From NCBI GenBank assembly GCA_030340625.1, contig JAOPHQ010002847.1, forward strand, positions 1 through 64,000: a stretch of 64,000 nt of DNA, in the 5' to 3' direction. The DNA is from Merluccius polli. Taxonomy: Eukaryota > Chordata > Actinopteri > Gadiformes > Merlucciidae. Both the position numbers and the translations under genes were made by a program. The notes below the pieces were generated by a model. The model ran no database searches and was not told the origin of the DNA. It saw only the letters and a program-made list of their open reading frames with translations. Below, one piece after another: positions 11,103 to 22,290 of the stretch (positions are counted from its first letter, which is position 1; each line of letters opens with the position of its first letter).

Positions 11103-12268
11103 GGTGTGGTTCTCCTTTAAGAGTTTGTTTTATAGAAGCTATAGTTCCCATACCTTGCTGTGCTATTGTAGAACGGTGGAGAAATACAATTCCAACAGAC
11201 GTGTTTACTTTTGCCTGGTTCTTTAGAATATGTTGCACTTTCTAATATGTTGCTCTTTGAATTTATTATTAGTCAACAATGATATTATATGTATAGAGGA
11301 TAACCACATTGTCCAAGACTTGCTGAACACTTGAAAAAAATGCAAAAACAGTTTGAGGAGTGGTTAAACGTTTGCATGGAGAAATGGTTGCATCATTAAA
11401 GTCCATAGTTTTGTGAGTACTGAATCTTTTATGCCTGATTGTTTTATAAAGTCCCTTCTCAAGTTTTCTGACTGGAGTTAAGCAAAAAAAAGGTGATGTA
11501 GGTAAGATTTAAGAGCTATTGATTGTTTTTTAGAAATGGCATAGTGAATGAAATGTGCTGTAAAAATATACTTTTCAAGCTCCCAGCTAATTTCTGACAT
11601 ATCAGGGCATTTCTTCCCTGATTGGTTGGTTGGAGAAACGTAGGGAGAGGGGGGGGCTAAGAGTGAGGGGACTTTTTGTTTTGTTCTGTTTCAAAATCTT
11701 GCTCCCTTCCCCTCTCAAATTTAAGGTGTCTATAACTCTGCATGTTTATTGCTTCTATGTAGCAAGTTTTTCATTTTAATAATAAATATAGAGAAGTCAT
11801 TAGCATAGCCATTCATCTTGAGCACCCGTCAATTTAAAACATGTCACAAAGTTGCAGTTTGGCATATTGTAATGAGTAGAAAAGACTGAGATCAGTGTAA
11901 AAGCACTGCATTCCCTCATGCATGTGGATGTACAGCAAACCCACATTCCAATAAAAAAGCACACATGCACAGTCCCCTCTTCAATAAAACCCACATGGGG
12001 GCCCCTCTTCAAGCCTGTAAACTCCTTTCTACTTGCCCACACAGAGACACAGCGTAGGTATATGGGCCCCTGCTGGAGCTCCATACATCCAACCTCTCCC
12101 ACACTTAGAATTCAAGTGTCCTGAGTGCGCTGCCTTATTCTAACACTCAACCAGCCAGGCCCCCCGGACTTGAGCACCACACTTAGACCCACATTAAGAA
12201 CTAGAAAGTAGAAAATCCTGTAGTAATTGCGGTGGGTGCTGTAGTGTAAATTAGGTAAAAAATATGTT
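11103..12268. other. No gene recognised
   Basis: 11,105-11,240 belongs to the duplicated unit (it matches 18,990-19,100). The rest is AT-rich without convincing reading frames. A 100-codon minus frame at 11,800-12,102 shows no domain and no coding-like pattern. Confidence 0.4.
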
Positions 12269-13065
12269 TGTCAGGTCTCCAGGTCAACCTCCTAGCCGCT
12301 GCTAGGATCTCTCCCCGGCTCTAACTACACACACCAGTGGCTCATCACGTCACCTCATCAGGCAGTAGTTAAAGCCCGGTTTCCCAGCTACTCATCGCCA
12401 GATTGTCAGATACACTAACCTAGTTAGTTTCTGTGGAGTGTGTGTGTGGAGTGTGTGTGGTTGATAGCTGGTTTACAGCCTCACCTGGCCTGAGTCAGAC
12501 TGATTAGACTCTGGGCCTAGGATAAACCAGCTAACAACACACTCTCGGGAGAGAGCCACTGTCATGGCAGCACGTTACATCTGCTTGGCAAATACCATCT
12601 TCAATAAACGCATTCTTCAACCCGTGTCCTGTGTCGGAGGGTCCCAGCAAAAGCCACTTAGGTGGCGTGTGGTAGGAGAGACTGCCACAGTCTCACTCGT
12701 GGCTTCTCCCTTGTATTCTATGTAACGTTTATTCTCATGCTCCATGTTCCTGGCTAATCTCTGTTCTTCTGTGCAAACTAGTTCACTCTGCACCGCACTC
12801 GCTGCTCACCTGCCTACCAGCCTATCAGCTGACCTGCTCGGCCTATCCTCCAAACCCGCCGTCTCACTCTACCTGCCCCGCTACCCAACCAGGCCCGACC
12901 GCCATGCTCTCCTCTTCCACCTTCCCTGTCAACCTACCTGTCCCGCTACCCAACCAAGCCCGACTGCCTTGCTCTTCTTTACCCCACTTCCCTGTCAATA
13001 AATCCACCTCAACCTTGTTTTATCTCAGTCGTGCTTTTGGGTCCTCTACCAGTCAGATCGTAACA
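12269..13065 (+). mobile_element. Solo LTR with 5-bp target duplication
   Basis: It starts TGTCAGG and ends CGTAACA, and is flanked by the perfect 5-bp duplication ATGTT (12,264-12,268 and 13,066-13,070). Internally it has the CTCATC/GCCAGATTGTCAG block shared with the LTRs near 6 kb and 37.5 kb, a C/T-rich body with two related TGCCCCGCTACCCAACC/GTCCCGCTACCCAACC units, and AATAAA near 13,000. A repeat of another family (about 12,427-12,690) is inserted inside. A solo LTR normally forms by recombination between the two LTRs of a full element. Confidence 0.85.
12427..12690 (+). repeat. Dispersed GTTGATRGCTGGTTT repeat, copy 2, inside the solo LTR
   Basis: GTGTGTGGTTGATAGCTGGTTT, CCTCACCTGGCCT and AGTCAGACTGATTAGACTCTGGGC match the reverse complement of the repeat at 1,765-1,925, with a central deletion. 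A short AATAAA-containing segment follows. Boundaries within the LTR are approximate. Confidence 0.55.
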
Positions 13066-14882
13066 ATGTTTGGTAAAGCAACATTGTTTCAGACATATAG
13101 AAATGTTGAATAGCTAGACTCAAGTGAAAATATTTGAACAGAGTTCAATGATTTAATGTCTAAATGGAGTAGTTTTAATAATGTCACAGTTTACACAAAG
13201 TTGAAGAGTTAACCAAACTAAAGTGATACAGTCTGTACCTAGGCCTAGTAGTATGATGAAGTAATTGTATAAGTAGTAGACAAAATATAGCTTAAGTAGT
13301 ATAAGTGGTTAGAAGTGGTAGGCCTATTGGTATGATAATAACAAAGGTAAGACATCATTTGTGGTTGTAACTTCAAAATTGAGCAAGGACGAACCTGGGA
13401 TGAAATGCTAAAATGTATCTTGCACTTTGACATAATAGGAGGATAATTACAGTTGATGCATTATTTTAACGCCAGTGAAACAACCACCGTAACAGTCTAA
13501 AGGACCAGTGTGTAAAATATAGTGGCATCTAGCGGAACAGACTTGGCAGAAATGAAATATAATAGTATGCTTTAATTAATGTATAATCCCATGGAAAAAG
13601 GAATTGTGTTTTCATTACCTTAGAACAGTGGTTCCCAAACTTTTAACAGTCATGTACACCCTGAGACAGTATACATCCTACTGTGTACCCCCAGCACCGT
13701 ATGTGTGTGTGTGTGTGTGTGTGCGCACGTGTGCGAGAGAGAGAGCGAAATGACAATGAGAGCGCATGAGACGAAGCGAGAGAATACTTCCATCCCAATA
13801 GGCCTCCATCTAATCATTGTCTGAGGCAATTATAACGAAAAGAACGTCAATTTAGCCGATTCAAGGTTACAATTGTGGCTTTTGCATGGCAGCACCCTTC
13901 ACTGTTGGATATTCAACAGATATTCACGCTCCGAATTACAGTGATCTGACACGGGGAACTTAAGACGCAATCACAGCTATGAGTGATTGCGTCATTAAAC
14001 TGATACATCTCATCTTACAAAATGTTCACAATGGATATAACATTAAAATGGCTGTTAAGATTTCAGTGTCCGAAATGTTTATCTTTTGTTAAAGGTAGCT
14101 TGGGCTAGAGCGGGGTGACGTCACACGCTCTAGCCCTGACAATGGAAGTCAATGAGGCGAAGCAAAAATATAGACAGTATATAACAGTTTTATAAAAATA
14201 AAACTGTTGAATCTCAAGTATAAAAGATCAAAATGTGATGATTTGTTAACATTTTGAATGAAGTTTAAAGGATAAAAGTAGTTGAACTCTCAGAAAAATT
14301 ATAATTTTTAATGTTTAAAAGTTGAATATTTCAAAAAGTATAAAATATTTTAAAAAATTGAATGATATTGGGTGATTCCAAGCCAAGATGAACATTTTAA
14401 AGTTTGAATGGAGTCTCTAGGTGAAAAATGGTGGGAGGAGGTGTCAAGGTTTGTAGAGAATAAAATAGAAAGAAAGAATAAAACCTTAGAAGAACAATAG
14501 GTCATCAATAAAACCAAAGAAGAACAATTGTTGAGCGCTGCCTTGCAGCACTAATATGTAGGTATGTGATATACCTCACCGTATGTAATATAACATGGAA
14601 ACATGGTAATGTATAAGTAATTGTGAACAGGAATTGTAAAAGAATGGCCACATTTCTGCTAATTCCATATAACCCAGTTCTGTTAACACTACTGGTAAGG
14701 GAGATGAATTGTGGTCACCATAGGCAGCACTATTTATACTACTGAGTGTTAGCAAGAGGTCTATTTCCAGGGATTTGGTCCAGTGAGGTTGAGTTTTATA
14801 AACCTCAGTTGTTCATTACAATATGTAAGCCTAACATCTAAATTATTACAGCCAATGTTCTGTTCATGTTGTTTAATCACTG
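13066..14882. other. Intergenic; hAT-end fragment and GT microsatellite
   Basis: 13,627-13,700 opens with CAGTGGTTCCCAAACTTTTA and GTGTACCCCCAGCACC, a hAT-like terminus whose partner was not found. A (GT)n tract lies at 13,702-13,723. The rest is AT-rich, with no gene seen. Confidence 0.45.
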
Positions 14883-15654
14883 AAAGAAAAAATAAGGAGT
14901 CCCCCGCCATACGGCAGTATACAAACACTTTGAAGGTAGACATTTATCATTCAATAAAAGGCAGCACATTAATGCTCAATGTAAACAGTTTTGTCTTCAA
15001 ATTCAAAGTTTAAAAACAAAAATCTCCACATAGTGGGTCTATGAGCAGAGCAAGTTCAAATTAGTTTCACAATCAATTAGGGGAATTCAGTCAGAAAATG
15101 ATGGTGGGGGCAGAGCAAGTGTTGAAGCTCTCTATCATTTTGCTGCGTTCATTATGCACCTCCGGCTTTGCTTAGAACATATTCAGGTAATAAAAAAGGT
15201 CTGTGTTTTAGAATATATTGCTATTACAAGCGCCTAACATTTAATGGTCTCCAGTTATTAAATCAAACAAAGTTACTTAGTAGCAATTGTGTCAACTGTT
15301 TTGAATTAGGCTACTTCTAATTAATGTTAGTTAATTTAAAATCATTTAGTTTTTATTTCAAGACATGACATTTGTGTCTGTATTGAAATGTTTTCTTTCA
15401 GAGTTGCAGGTTAAATGTTGATTATCCCAAAGAGCTTGCTAATTAATTTTTTTCTGTATATTTGTGCAGCAAGCAGACATGTTTTAATGTTTTTCTTAAT
15501 TGCAAAACAGCCTCTCTATTTCAACAAAATGATTTGCTTTTAGTATTTTTTGTTTGAATTTTGTGTTGTTGATGATTGAACATTAACTATGCAACACATT
15601 GCCAAGAATTGTAGAATATATGGGGATGGGGGGGGTTGTATCTGAAAATAAAAA

Positions 15655-15954
15655 CATTTTATTTGTATTTTTTAAATCTCGCTCGTCTGTTTCATTAAGC
15701 CTTAAAACACAGGGCATCTCCTGTTCCAGAGCTCAAGCTGCAGACCCCAGAACTCCAACTCCCAGCAGCAACACATCAATAGACAACAGTGCTCTGGCTT
15801 CAAGTCTTCCTTGATGAGTTTTGGACCCCCTCATGAGCACGCAAGGTCCCATTTCAATCTCCTGCTCTTTACTTCCTACTGTCTCTGGGAAAAAGTTGGG
15901 TCCCGGTGCATTAGAGGCAAAACATTTCACATCCACCTTTATAAAACCTGACAC
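15655..15954 (-). other. Candidate 3' exon with poly(A) signal, copy 1
   Basis: A 73-codon minus frame (15,733-15,954) with a hydrophobic end (LLSIDVLLLGVGVLG) is followed about 70 bp downstream by AATAAA on the minus strand (complement of 15,658-15,663). The block recurs at 26,034-26,255 in the second duplication copy with a similar frame. Between the copies I count about four amino-acid-changing and two silent differences, so there is no sign of protein constraint. The protein is unrecognised. It may be a real terminal exon, a processed relic or chance. Confidence 0.25.
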
Positions 15955-16723
15955 ATTCTCTTTCTATGGCTGGCCAATATAGATCAGACTATTTCCTTAG
16001 TAAAATTTGGACGCAATATCTATATATCAAATATTATCTTAATACAATAATCTGGTGGGGATATGCTCCTTTTTGCTCATGACCCTGAGTACACCATTTT
16101 ATTTCTACGATTATTTATAACATTCTTATTCTGTCAACAGAAACATATTTGACTTATATTTTCCCATGGTGCGTACACTTTGAAGATCTGAGTCATCATG
16201 CATGTGCGTTTTACGCTGGGATTACATTGTAATGACCTCGTGAGAATTTGCAGACACACAGCCTTTTCCATGGTGCCACATTGCGAAGCATGGTTTACTG
16301 CATGGAAATAGCTCTATCGGTTTAATTAACCTCCTTTGAGGCTTCAGCAAATCTCGTCTGCCACCCCCACTACTCATGAATTAATGATGTGCATCGCTCC
16401 TTGTTATTAGTTAACTGCATTGGGAACAGTCTGCTTCAGCTAAATCTGACACTAGGTGTCATCTAGTGTTATCCATCTACTGTTATCCATGTGCAAATTG
16501 TGCATTATTTATGTTAATAAAAAATTGCTTTGCTTTGTCTTAAAATTTGGTGAGGTTAGGGTATTATTTCAGTTTGTTTCTTTGTGTGACCGACAACAGT
16601 GAATTTGTGAATTTTCTCTGCATTGAAATGAGTGGATTTTTCTTCGTCTAAGTGAAGCTGTACCATGTTGGTGTAGTGCGAGCCACTGTGCTACTTATTC
16701 TAATATGAGATGTGCGCTAAATG

Positions 16724-17214
16724 GCGCTAAAGCAAAAGTTCAATCAGGAGACGATGACATTCCCCTTCTATTTCTCATTGCTCTATGTCTGGGTTCCCAT
16801 GCTGTCATTGCAAGCCCCTCCCCTTCATCTCAACCAATCAGGACCTCATGCATTAACAGGAGTACAATTGTACACCAATGCAAAGCGTATATATACACAG
16901 CTCTCATTCATCCCGTCTGTTCTTTTCATTGCAACTCGTTGCAGCCCTCCTCCATCCCCTCCCCTCCACCTCCGGGACGAGGCTCCACCTGTTTATGGAG
17001 AAAGAGATGGTGTCTTCCAGGGCCGAGGTCCATCTATAGTCACCACCACCACCAGCGTCTAGACACCATCAGGGGGGAATTCATCTCCCGGCAGACTTCA
17101 TGGGATCCATTGTCCCCATGAATTAAATGAATTAAAATTTGATGGTGTCTAATCGCCAAATGCGTTGTCAATAAATGTGTTCATTTTCAATACTAGTATA
17201 GTCTCTACTGATTG
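16724..17214 (+). mobile_element. Unclassified 491-bp insertion with promoter-like elements
   Basis: The insertion is flanked by AAATG on both sides (16,719-16,723 and 17,215-17,219), and duplication copy 1 near 1,425 has the uninterrupted single AAATG, so the insertion is supported by an empty site. It contains CCAAT (16,834-16,838), TATATATA (16,888-16,895) about 50 bp later, and AATAAA (17,170-17,175). This order resembles an LTR with U3, R and U5 parts, and a 5-bp duplication fits integrase. However, the ends (GCGCTAAAGC...CTACTGATTG) are not TG...CA, so the class is uncertain. Confidence 0.6.
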
Positions 17215-17703
17215 AAATGTCAGTAAAATGATAGGCCTTCTGCGTGACCTTGGGTGTAAGACATCGCCTGTTTCATGCAGAACAGGGCGTGGGAATATGT
17301 TCCCTACAATTAAAAAGAAAAAGCATTCATCCTGCACAAATAGACATGCAAGTTAATGTACACCCGTAGCATACCTTTACATTACATTTTTAGAGACACA
17401 GTGTATATAATTGTACACAACACTGTGCACTAATATAACATGCATGACAAGTGTTAAGAATTAAATGGTTTTGTTGTCTGTACTTTATATCAGCACATAC
17501 ACAAATGTGGTTCGCTTGCCCACAGAAAACCTGACACAGCAGAGATAAGAATATTTCCCTGGGTACACTAAATTGGTGATCACATAATAAAATAAAACCA
17601 TTAAAGAATGCAGCCTTACCTACAGGTGTGAAAGCATCGAAGACACCTTCACAATGAATAGCCATGCGTTTCCCCCCTCGCATTCTAGGACCATTGTGGA
17701 GCA

Positions 17704-17855
17704 TGTGTGTGGTTGATGGCTGGTTTAAGCAGCCTCACCTGGAGTCTGTGTGGTGTGTGTCACCACAGATGTGCAGCCTCACCAAGCCCCAGGGCCTAAT
17801 CAGTCTGACTCTGGCCAGGTGAGGCTGCTTAAACCAGCCATCAACCACACACACA
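17704..17855. repeat. Hairpin repeat, copy 3 of the GTTGATRGCTGGTTT family
   Basis: Arms 17,704-17,742 and 17,815-17,855 are inverted copies (GTGTGGTTGATGGCTGGTTT, AAGCAGCCTCACCTGG) with about 70 bp between them. Duplication copy 1 lacks this block at the matching place (3,290-3,310), so it came in after duplication, as part of a roughly 300-bp insertion between about 17,697 and 18,010. Confidence 0.7.
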
Positions 17856-18508
17856 CACTATTTTTGGCTGGACCGGCAGGACAGCCCTAAATCCGCGACG
17901 CTCTGTCACTGAGTCACTGAGTGAATGAGTGATAGTTACACCATTGGTCGGAGTGAGTGATGACGTGGTTGTTGTTGTCACACGGTCCAGCCACATACAA
18001 GGTTTTCACCTTGTCTTGTTTGGTAAGCAGTCATATCTGCTTATTAATGTCTTTATTCTTTCTCTTCGATTCGTACTTGAAAGTAACCTGGAGAGAACGC
18101 ATACCGATGCCCCTACTGAATTTTTTGAATAACCAGTAAATGGTTTCCTGCAGCTTTAGAGCTTCTTTGGATAGATACCTGCACAGTGGGGGGTGTTAAA
18201 ATGCAAACTACAGTGGACTGTCTTAATCCAACATCACAATGTCAATCCACTTATACATGGAGTCATTGCATCAATGTATCCACTCTATTGCCTCTCCATT
18301 TCATTCTGTCCTTCACACCATTTGTACTAAATGACAAACATGATCTTTGTCCTCGACGACTTTTGAGGTTTAGTTCTACAGAGCCCTGACTATGTCGTCC
18401 TATAAAATTATAAACGGATCAAAAAGTAAAAAGGTCAGTGGCGATATCCTTGCTGAATCTTTTAAAAAAGGGTTCAATCATCTATTGTCATAAAAGATTC
18501 TGCACAGG

Positions 18509-18736
18509 TTAACTCCTGGCTGTGTTGGACTTCTGAGGTGAGAGAAAGCTATTGAATGCAAGGCTTTTGGGGATTCTCTCAAACATTTTCACAGCACATT
18601 TCCCCGCATCAGCATAGCCTGGGGGCAGCATATCTAAAATGGCAAGCAGGTATAGCTCTTGTAGAGCAGAGAAGGGTAGTTGAATCTGGTGATGTGTGAA
18701 TATAAGGACTTGGGTTTTTTTGATGACACCAGACAC
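18509..18736 (-). other. Candidate exon, unrecognised, duplication copy 2
   Basis: Same unrecognised coding-like segment as 3,978-4,240, here with one base deleted near its 3' end (around 18,513), which ends the frame early. The preceding roughly 200 bp are identical between the copies, although the surrounding duplication is visibly diverged. Function unknown; it may be an exon relic or a converted tract. Confidence 0.35.
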
Positions 18737-19151
18737 TTGTGTTGACTCTACACCTCAACACGAATGTTACCGACTGCTGCTTTGATGCATTGTTTCCAAG
18801 TTTTTAGGATGAACAGGATGGAGGATAAGTTACATCTGTTAAACTATTGTGTATTTATTAAACAGTCTAATTTTTTACATTTTACACATTGCTTTTAAAG
18901 GAGAACCAAACCCCCGGACACTGCCTTTAGAAAATGCTTTCAGGTTTCTTTCATTCTGGGGCTGCCTTCAGTTTCAATAAGCAGAGGACAGGTGTGTCAA
19001 ATCAACTCTTAATTGGCAGGTACCTGGGTAACCATATGAGGTTATATGCATGCATGCAATACCATTCCAACAGACATGTTTACTCTTTACTGTTGGTCTT
19101 CATATCTTGGTCTTTGTATCACATACAAAAAAATACAAAAGGATTAAAATT

Positions 19152-19318
19152 GTTGTCCCGGAGTTTCCAGTATTCCACCTACCTTGCCTACCCGCTCCTG
19201 CCTCGACCTTCATCACCTTTGTTTTTGTTTTGAGGCTTAGCAATAAACCTTGTTCTACCTACCCGGCCTTTGTCTTCCGCTTAATGGGATCCCAGAAACT
19301 TTATGGCAAACCCTAACA
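19152..19318 (+). repeat. Truncated 5' LTR of the sushi-type element
   Basis: It matches the last 161 bp of the 3' LTR (25,021-25,181), with about four substitutions and a 6-bp insertion, and includes the AATAAA signal. U3 and the first part of R are absent, so this copy has no upstream promoter of its own. Sequence to the left belongs to duplication unit 2. Confidence 0.88.
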
Positions 19319-19330
19319 GAATACTCTGGC
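19319..19330 (+). promoter_or_regulatory. Self-complementary primer binding site
   Basis: The 12 bases directly after the 5' LTR, GAATACTCTGGC, are the exact reverse complement of GCCAGAGTATTC at 24,871-24,882 in the 3' LTR. No tRNA 3'-end match starting with TGG is visible directly after the LTR. In Tf1 the 5' end of the mRNA folds back on the primer site and is cleaved to prime reverse transcription. The same arrangement here implies that transcription (R) starts at or next to 24,871. Confidence 0.85.
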
Positions 19331-19335
19331 CATAA

Positions 19336-20386
19336 ATGGATCCCGCGGAGACGGAAAGGGTCCGGTTGTCGCTCTCCTCTCAAGGAGTGCGAATCGGTCA
19401 ACACGACGCCGATCTCCAAGACGTCTCCAGAGCATTAACGTCACTCTCCACCGGCATGGAACAGCTGGGGAATCGCCTGGAGCAGATGTTCGCTCGGGTT
19501 TCGTCCCTCACCGCTCCCACCGTGTCCCTCGGACCAGCAGTGTCATCCAGTCTCGAATCACCTGCGGCGGCGTCCGTTACACCTCAGTTCCAGCCTCGCG
19601 AACCATTTATTCCTACCCCACTCCGGTATTCCGGGGAGTTAGGCAGATGTCGGCAGTTTCTTCACCAGTGTGATCTTGTTTTCGATCAGCAACCCCTAAC
19701 GTACGCGAGCGATGGAACAAAAACGGCGTATGTTATGAGCCTTTTGTCCGGCCAAGCCTCCGATTGGGCGGTAGCTATCTCATTTAACCGTCCTACTCTC
19801 GCCGGCTCGTCCTCGGATTTTATTGACAACATGCGGGGGGTTTTTGACCACCCGGTCCAGGGGAAGGAGGCCAGCAGCCGACTACTCTCTTCGTCAGGGG
19901 GCGGACTCAGTCTCCCAGTTCACTCTCAATTTCCGCATTCTCGCTGTGGAGAGCGGCTGGGACGACACAGCCTTGCGGAGTGTGTTTCTTAGAGGTCTGT
20001 CGGACCAGCTAAGAGACGAATTAGCGGTAAGAGACAAGACTTTTTCGCTGGAGGACCTTATTGCGTTAGCTATTCGTCTGGACAATAGGCTCAGGGAGAG
20101 GCGCAGGGAGAGACAAGACCGCACTTCCGGGCAATCCGAGGCCTCCGCATGGCCCATGGCTCAGGCTAATTCCTCTCACCGTCAGGCTCATCTCGAGACC
20201 TCCTCCGGTTCCGATCCGGGAGTAGAACCCATGCAGGTTGGCAGGACGCGTTTGTCCGCGGCTGAACGCCGTCGTCGTATGATGAACGGATTATGTTTGT
20301 ACTGTGGGGAGGGAGGACATTTTGTGGATTCCTGCCCGCTTACAGGAAAAGGGGGGGTTCATCAACGTCCAGGGGCGCGTTGGTGA
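19336..20386 (+). pseudogene. Sushi-type gag
   Basis: Gag forms the particle that packages element RNA. It starts MDPAETERV at 19,336, close to the primer site. A coiled-coil-like N-terminus (ISKMEQLGNRLEQM-type heptads) is followed by the capsid region with YVMSLLSGQASDWA, the RT-group gag motif shared with domesticated mammalian relatives. One base appears lost near 19,890, and the capsid continues in the second frame (VSQFTLNFRILAVESGW, then LRDELA) to the zinc knuckle CLYCGEGGHFVDSC (CX2CX4HX4C) near 20,300. The gag frame ends at 20,386, and protease continues in the minus-one frame, as expected for elements that use minus-one frameshifting. The overlap holds A4G7, but I see no canonical slippery heptamer. 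Confidence 0.85.
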
Positions 20387-20870
20387 ACCAGACTGTTTGC
20401 TCCGCCACCTCTCCGTCTCGGATTCTAGTCCAGGGTCACCTGTTCGGTTCTCAGTCACCTATTCCACTGTCTGTTTTTATTGATTCGGGGGCGGATGAAA
20501 ACCTTATTGACTCTGTGTTTTGTTCGAAGGCTCAGTTACCTCTGGAGCTACTACCGGTGCCTAGAGAGGTGCTCGCGTTGGATGGCCGGCTACTGGCTTG
20601 CGTAACTCACCGCACCCTCCCCGTTCACCTTCAACTATCCGGTAATCACCACGAGCGTGTTTCTCTTTATGTTATACCTTCTCCTACGTCTCCCATTGTA
20701 CTCGGTCTTCCGTGGCTCAGACTTCACAATCTGCACATTGATTGGGCTACCTCCTCCATCGCTAGCTGGAGTGTTTTTTGTCACTCCCATTGTCTTCGTT
20801 CTGCTATGCCTCCGGGCAAACTTCCTTCTGCATCACTATCGGCTAGTCCTATCGACCTCACTATGTAAGT
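20359..20870 (+). pseudogene. Sushi-type aspartic protease
   Basis: Retroviral-type aspartic protease that would process gag-pol. The frame contains VFIDSGADENLID, with catalytic D-S-G, about 50 residues in, and the later IVLGLPWLRLHN motif, which corresponds to the conserved ILG flap-end motif of retropepsins. It overlaps gag in the minus-one frame. A stop (TAA at 20,866-20,868) and a change of frame separate it from the RT that follows immediately, where an intact element should be continuous. Confidence 0.85.
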
Positions 20871-21904
20871 ACTGTGTATCACGATCTCCAGGAGGTCTTT
20901 AGTAAAGATAGGGCCCTGTCTTTACCTCCTCACCGTCCGTACGATTGCGCTATCAACCTTCTGTCCGGTGCTTCTCTACCGTCAAGTAAGCTCTATAATC
21001 TATCACGACCGGAGAGGGAAGCCATGGAGGCCTACATCTCCGAGTCTTTGGCCAACGGCCTTATTCGTCCCTCTTCTTCCCCGGTGGGTTCGGGGTTTTT
21101 CTTCGTTGAGAAGAAGGATAAGTCCCTGCGTCCTTGCGTGGATTACAGAGGCATAAATGACATAACAGTTAAGAATAAGTATCCCCTTCCTCTGCTAGAC
21201 TCTGCGTTTACACCACTTCACCAGGCCACTTTGTTCTCCAAACTGGATCTCCGAAACGCTTATCATTTAGTGCGTATTCGGGAGGGGGACGAGTGGAAGA
21301 CTGCATTCAACACTCCTCTCGGGCACTTCGAGTATCTGGTTATGCCCTTTGGGCTCACTAACGCGCCGGCTATTTTCCAAGCACTCATTAATGATGTCCT
21401 CCGGGACATGTTGCATCGCTTCGTATTCGTTTACCTCAGGGGTCGGGAACCTATGGCTCGCGAGCCACATGTGGCTCTTTTGCCGACGGCCGGGGCTCTC
21501 GGACGAAATTAGTTGAGGGGGGAAAAAAATGTAATCAAGGAATCAGACTAGGTCTACCCTAATATAATGCTAAAATAACAGTCAATACTAGGGGACAGCT
21601 GTGTCGATTGAAACACGTCATTACATTCGGAGAAAACCGTATTTTTTTTAATCAACCCGACTCTCCCAACACGTACACACACACACGCACGCTGGCCCTA
21701 TAATGACAAGGCTTCGTGGCAAATAGGCAGTTACAGTCTATCTGAGTAATGCGCAGGATGCGCGTAACACACCCCGGTCCGAAGACCGACCGGGGGGCGC
21801 GATCGTAACACACCGCCTCCGGTTGGGCCAAATTACTTTATTTTTAATTTTTATGACAGTCCTGCGTCGGCCCCGATGGCCAGTCCACCCCTGGCGCTAA
21901 TCAA

Positions 21905-22290
21905 AATGTTAAAAAGGAAAAAGCCCGAAAAGAAAGTCCGCAACTTTCAGCCCGATTGGACAGATTGCGTTCGTGGAAAGAGCTGGAAGTGCGATCTGTC
22001 TGTTATGTAATGAGAAAATTGACGTCCATGAAACGATCAGTGGCGTAACTATCGACGGTGCAACCGGGGCCCAGGGGGAGAGCCCCCCCCCCCTCCGGCA
22101 ACAATCGCGCAGCACCCCCCCCCCCCCCCCCCCTCCGTCAACAACCGCGGGGGCACAAAAAAAACAAAAAAAATATTTGCACCGGGGCCTATCATCATGT
22201 TGTTACGCCAGTGGAAACGATGCAATGTTAACCGCCACTTCGACACTCACCATGCACAATTTGCAGCAGCATATCCTATGTAAGTTAAAT
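21905..22290 (+). pseudogene. BED-type zinc finger fragment of hAT transposase
   Basis: Frames around the nested insertion give a lysine-rich start, an FxxDWT stretch, SAICLLCNEKIDV (the CxxC pair) and, after the nested element, RHFDTHHAQFAAAYP (the HxxxH end of the finger). This arrangement is the N-terminal DNA-binding finger of ZBED5/GTF2IRD2-type hAT transposases. The frame changes at least once before the finger, and the finger is split by the 176-bp element at 22,038-22,213. No DDE-like catalytic segment follows. Confidence 0.7.
22038..22213. mobile_element. Nested 176-bp hAT MITE
   Basis: Ends are CAGTGGCGTAAC on the left and the reverse complement of CACTGGCGTAAC on the right (11 of 12 matching). 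They are flanked by the perfect 8-bp duplication GAAACGAT (22,030-22,037 and 22,214-22,221). The inside is two long C runs separated by CAACAATCGCGCAG. Too short to code for anything. Confidence 0.95.

Larger units (their letters stand above)
826..16108 (+). repeat. Tandem segmental duplication, copy 1
   Basis: Blocks of this interval recur in the same order in 16,112-26,417. They pair as 826-1,620 with 16,114-17,400; 3,095-4,300 with 17,480-18,800; 7,866-8,005 with 18,880-18,990; 11,105-11,240 with 18,990-19,100; and 14,883-16,100 with 25,182-26,415. Similarity judged by eye is roughly 90% or more. The unmatched stretches are mostly recognisable insertions, so the two copies serve as empty-site references for each other. 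Limits are approximate because no alignment was run. Confidence 0.8.

Noticed and set aside
13627..14440. A complete hAT element starting at CAGTGGTTCCCAAAC
   Set aside because: No matching right terminus or 8-bp duplication could be found, so only a fragment is reported.
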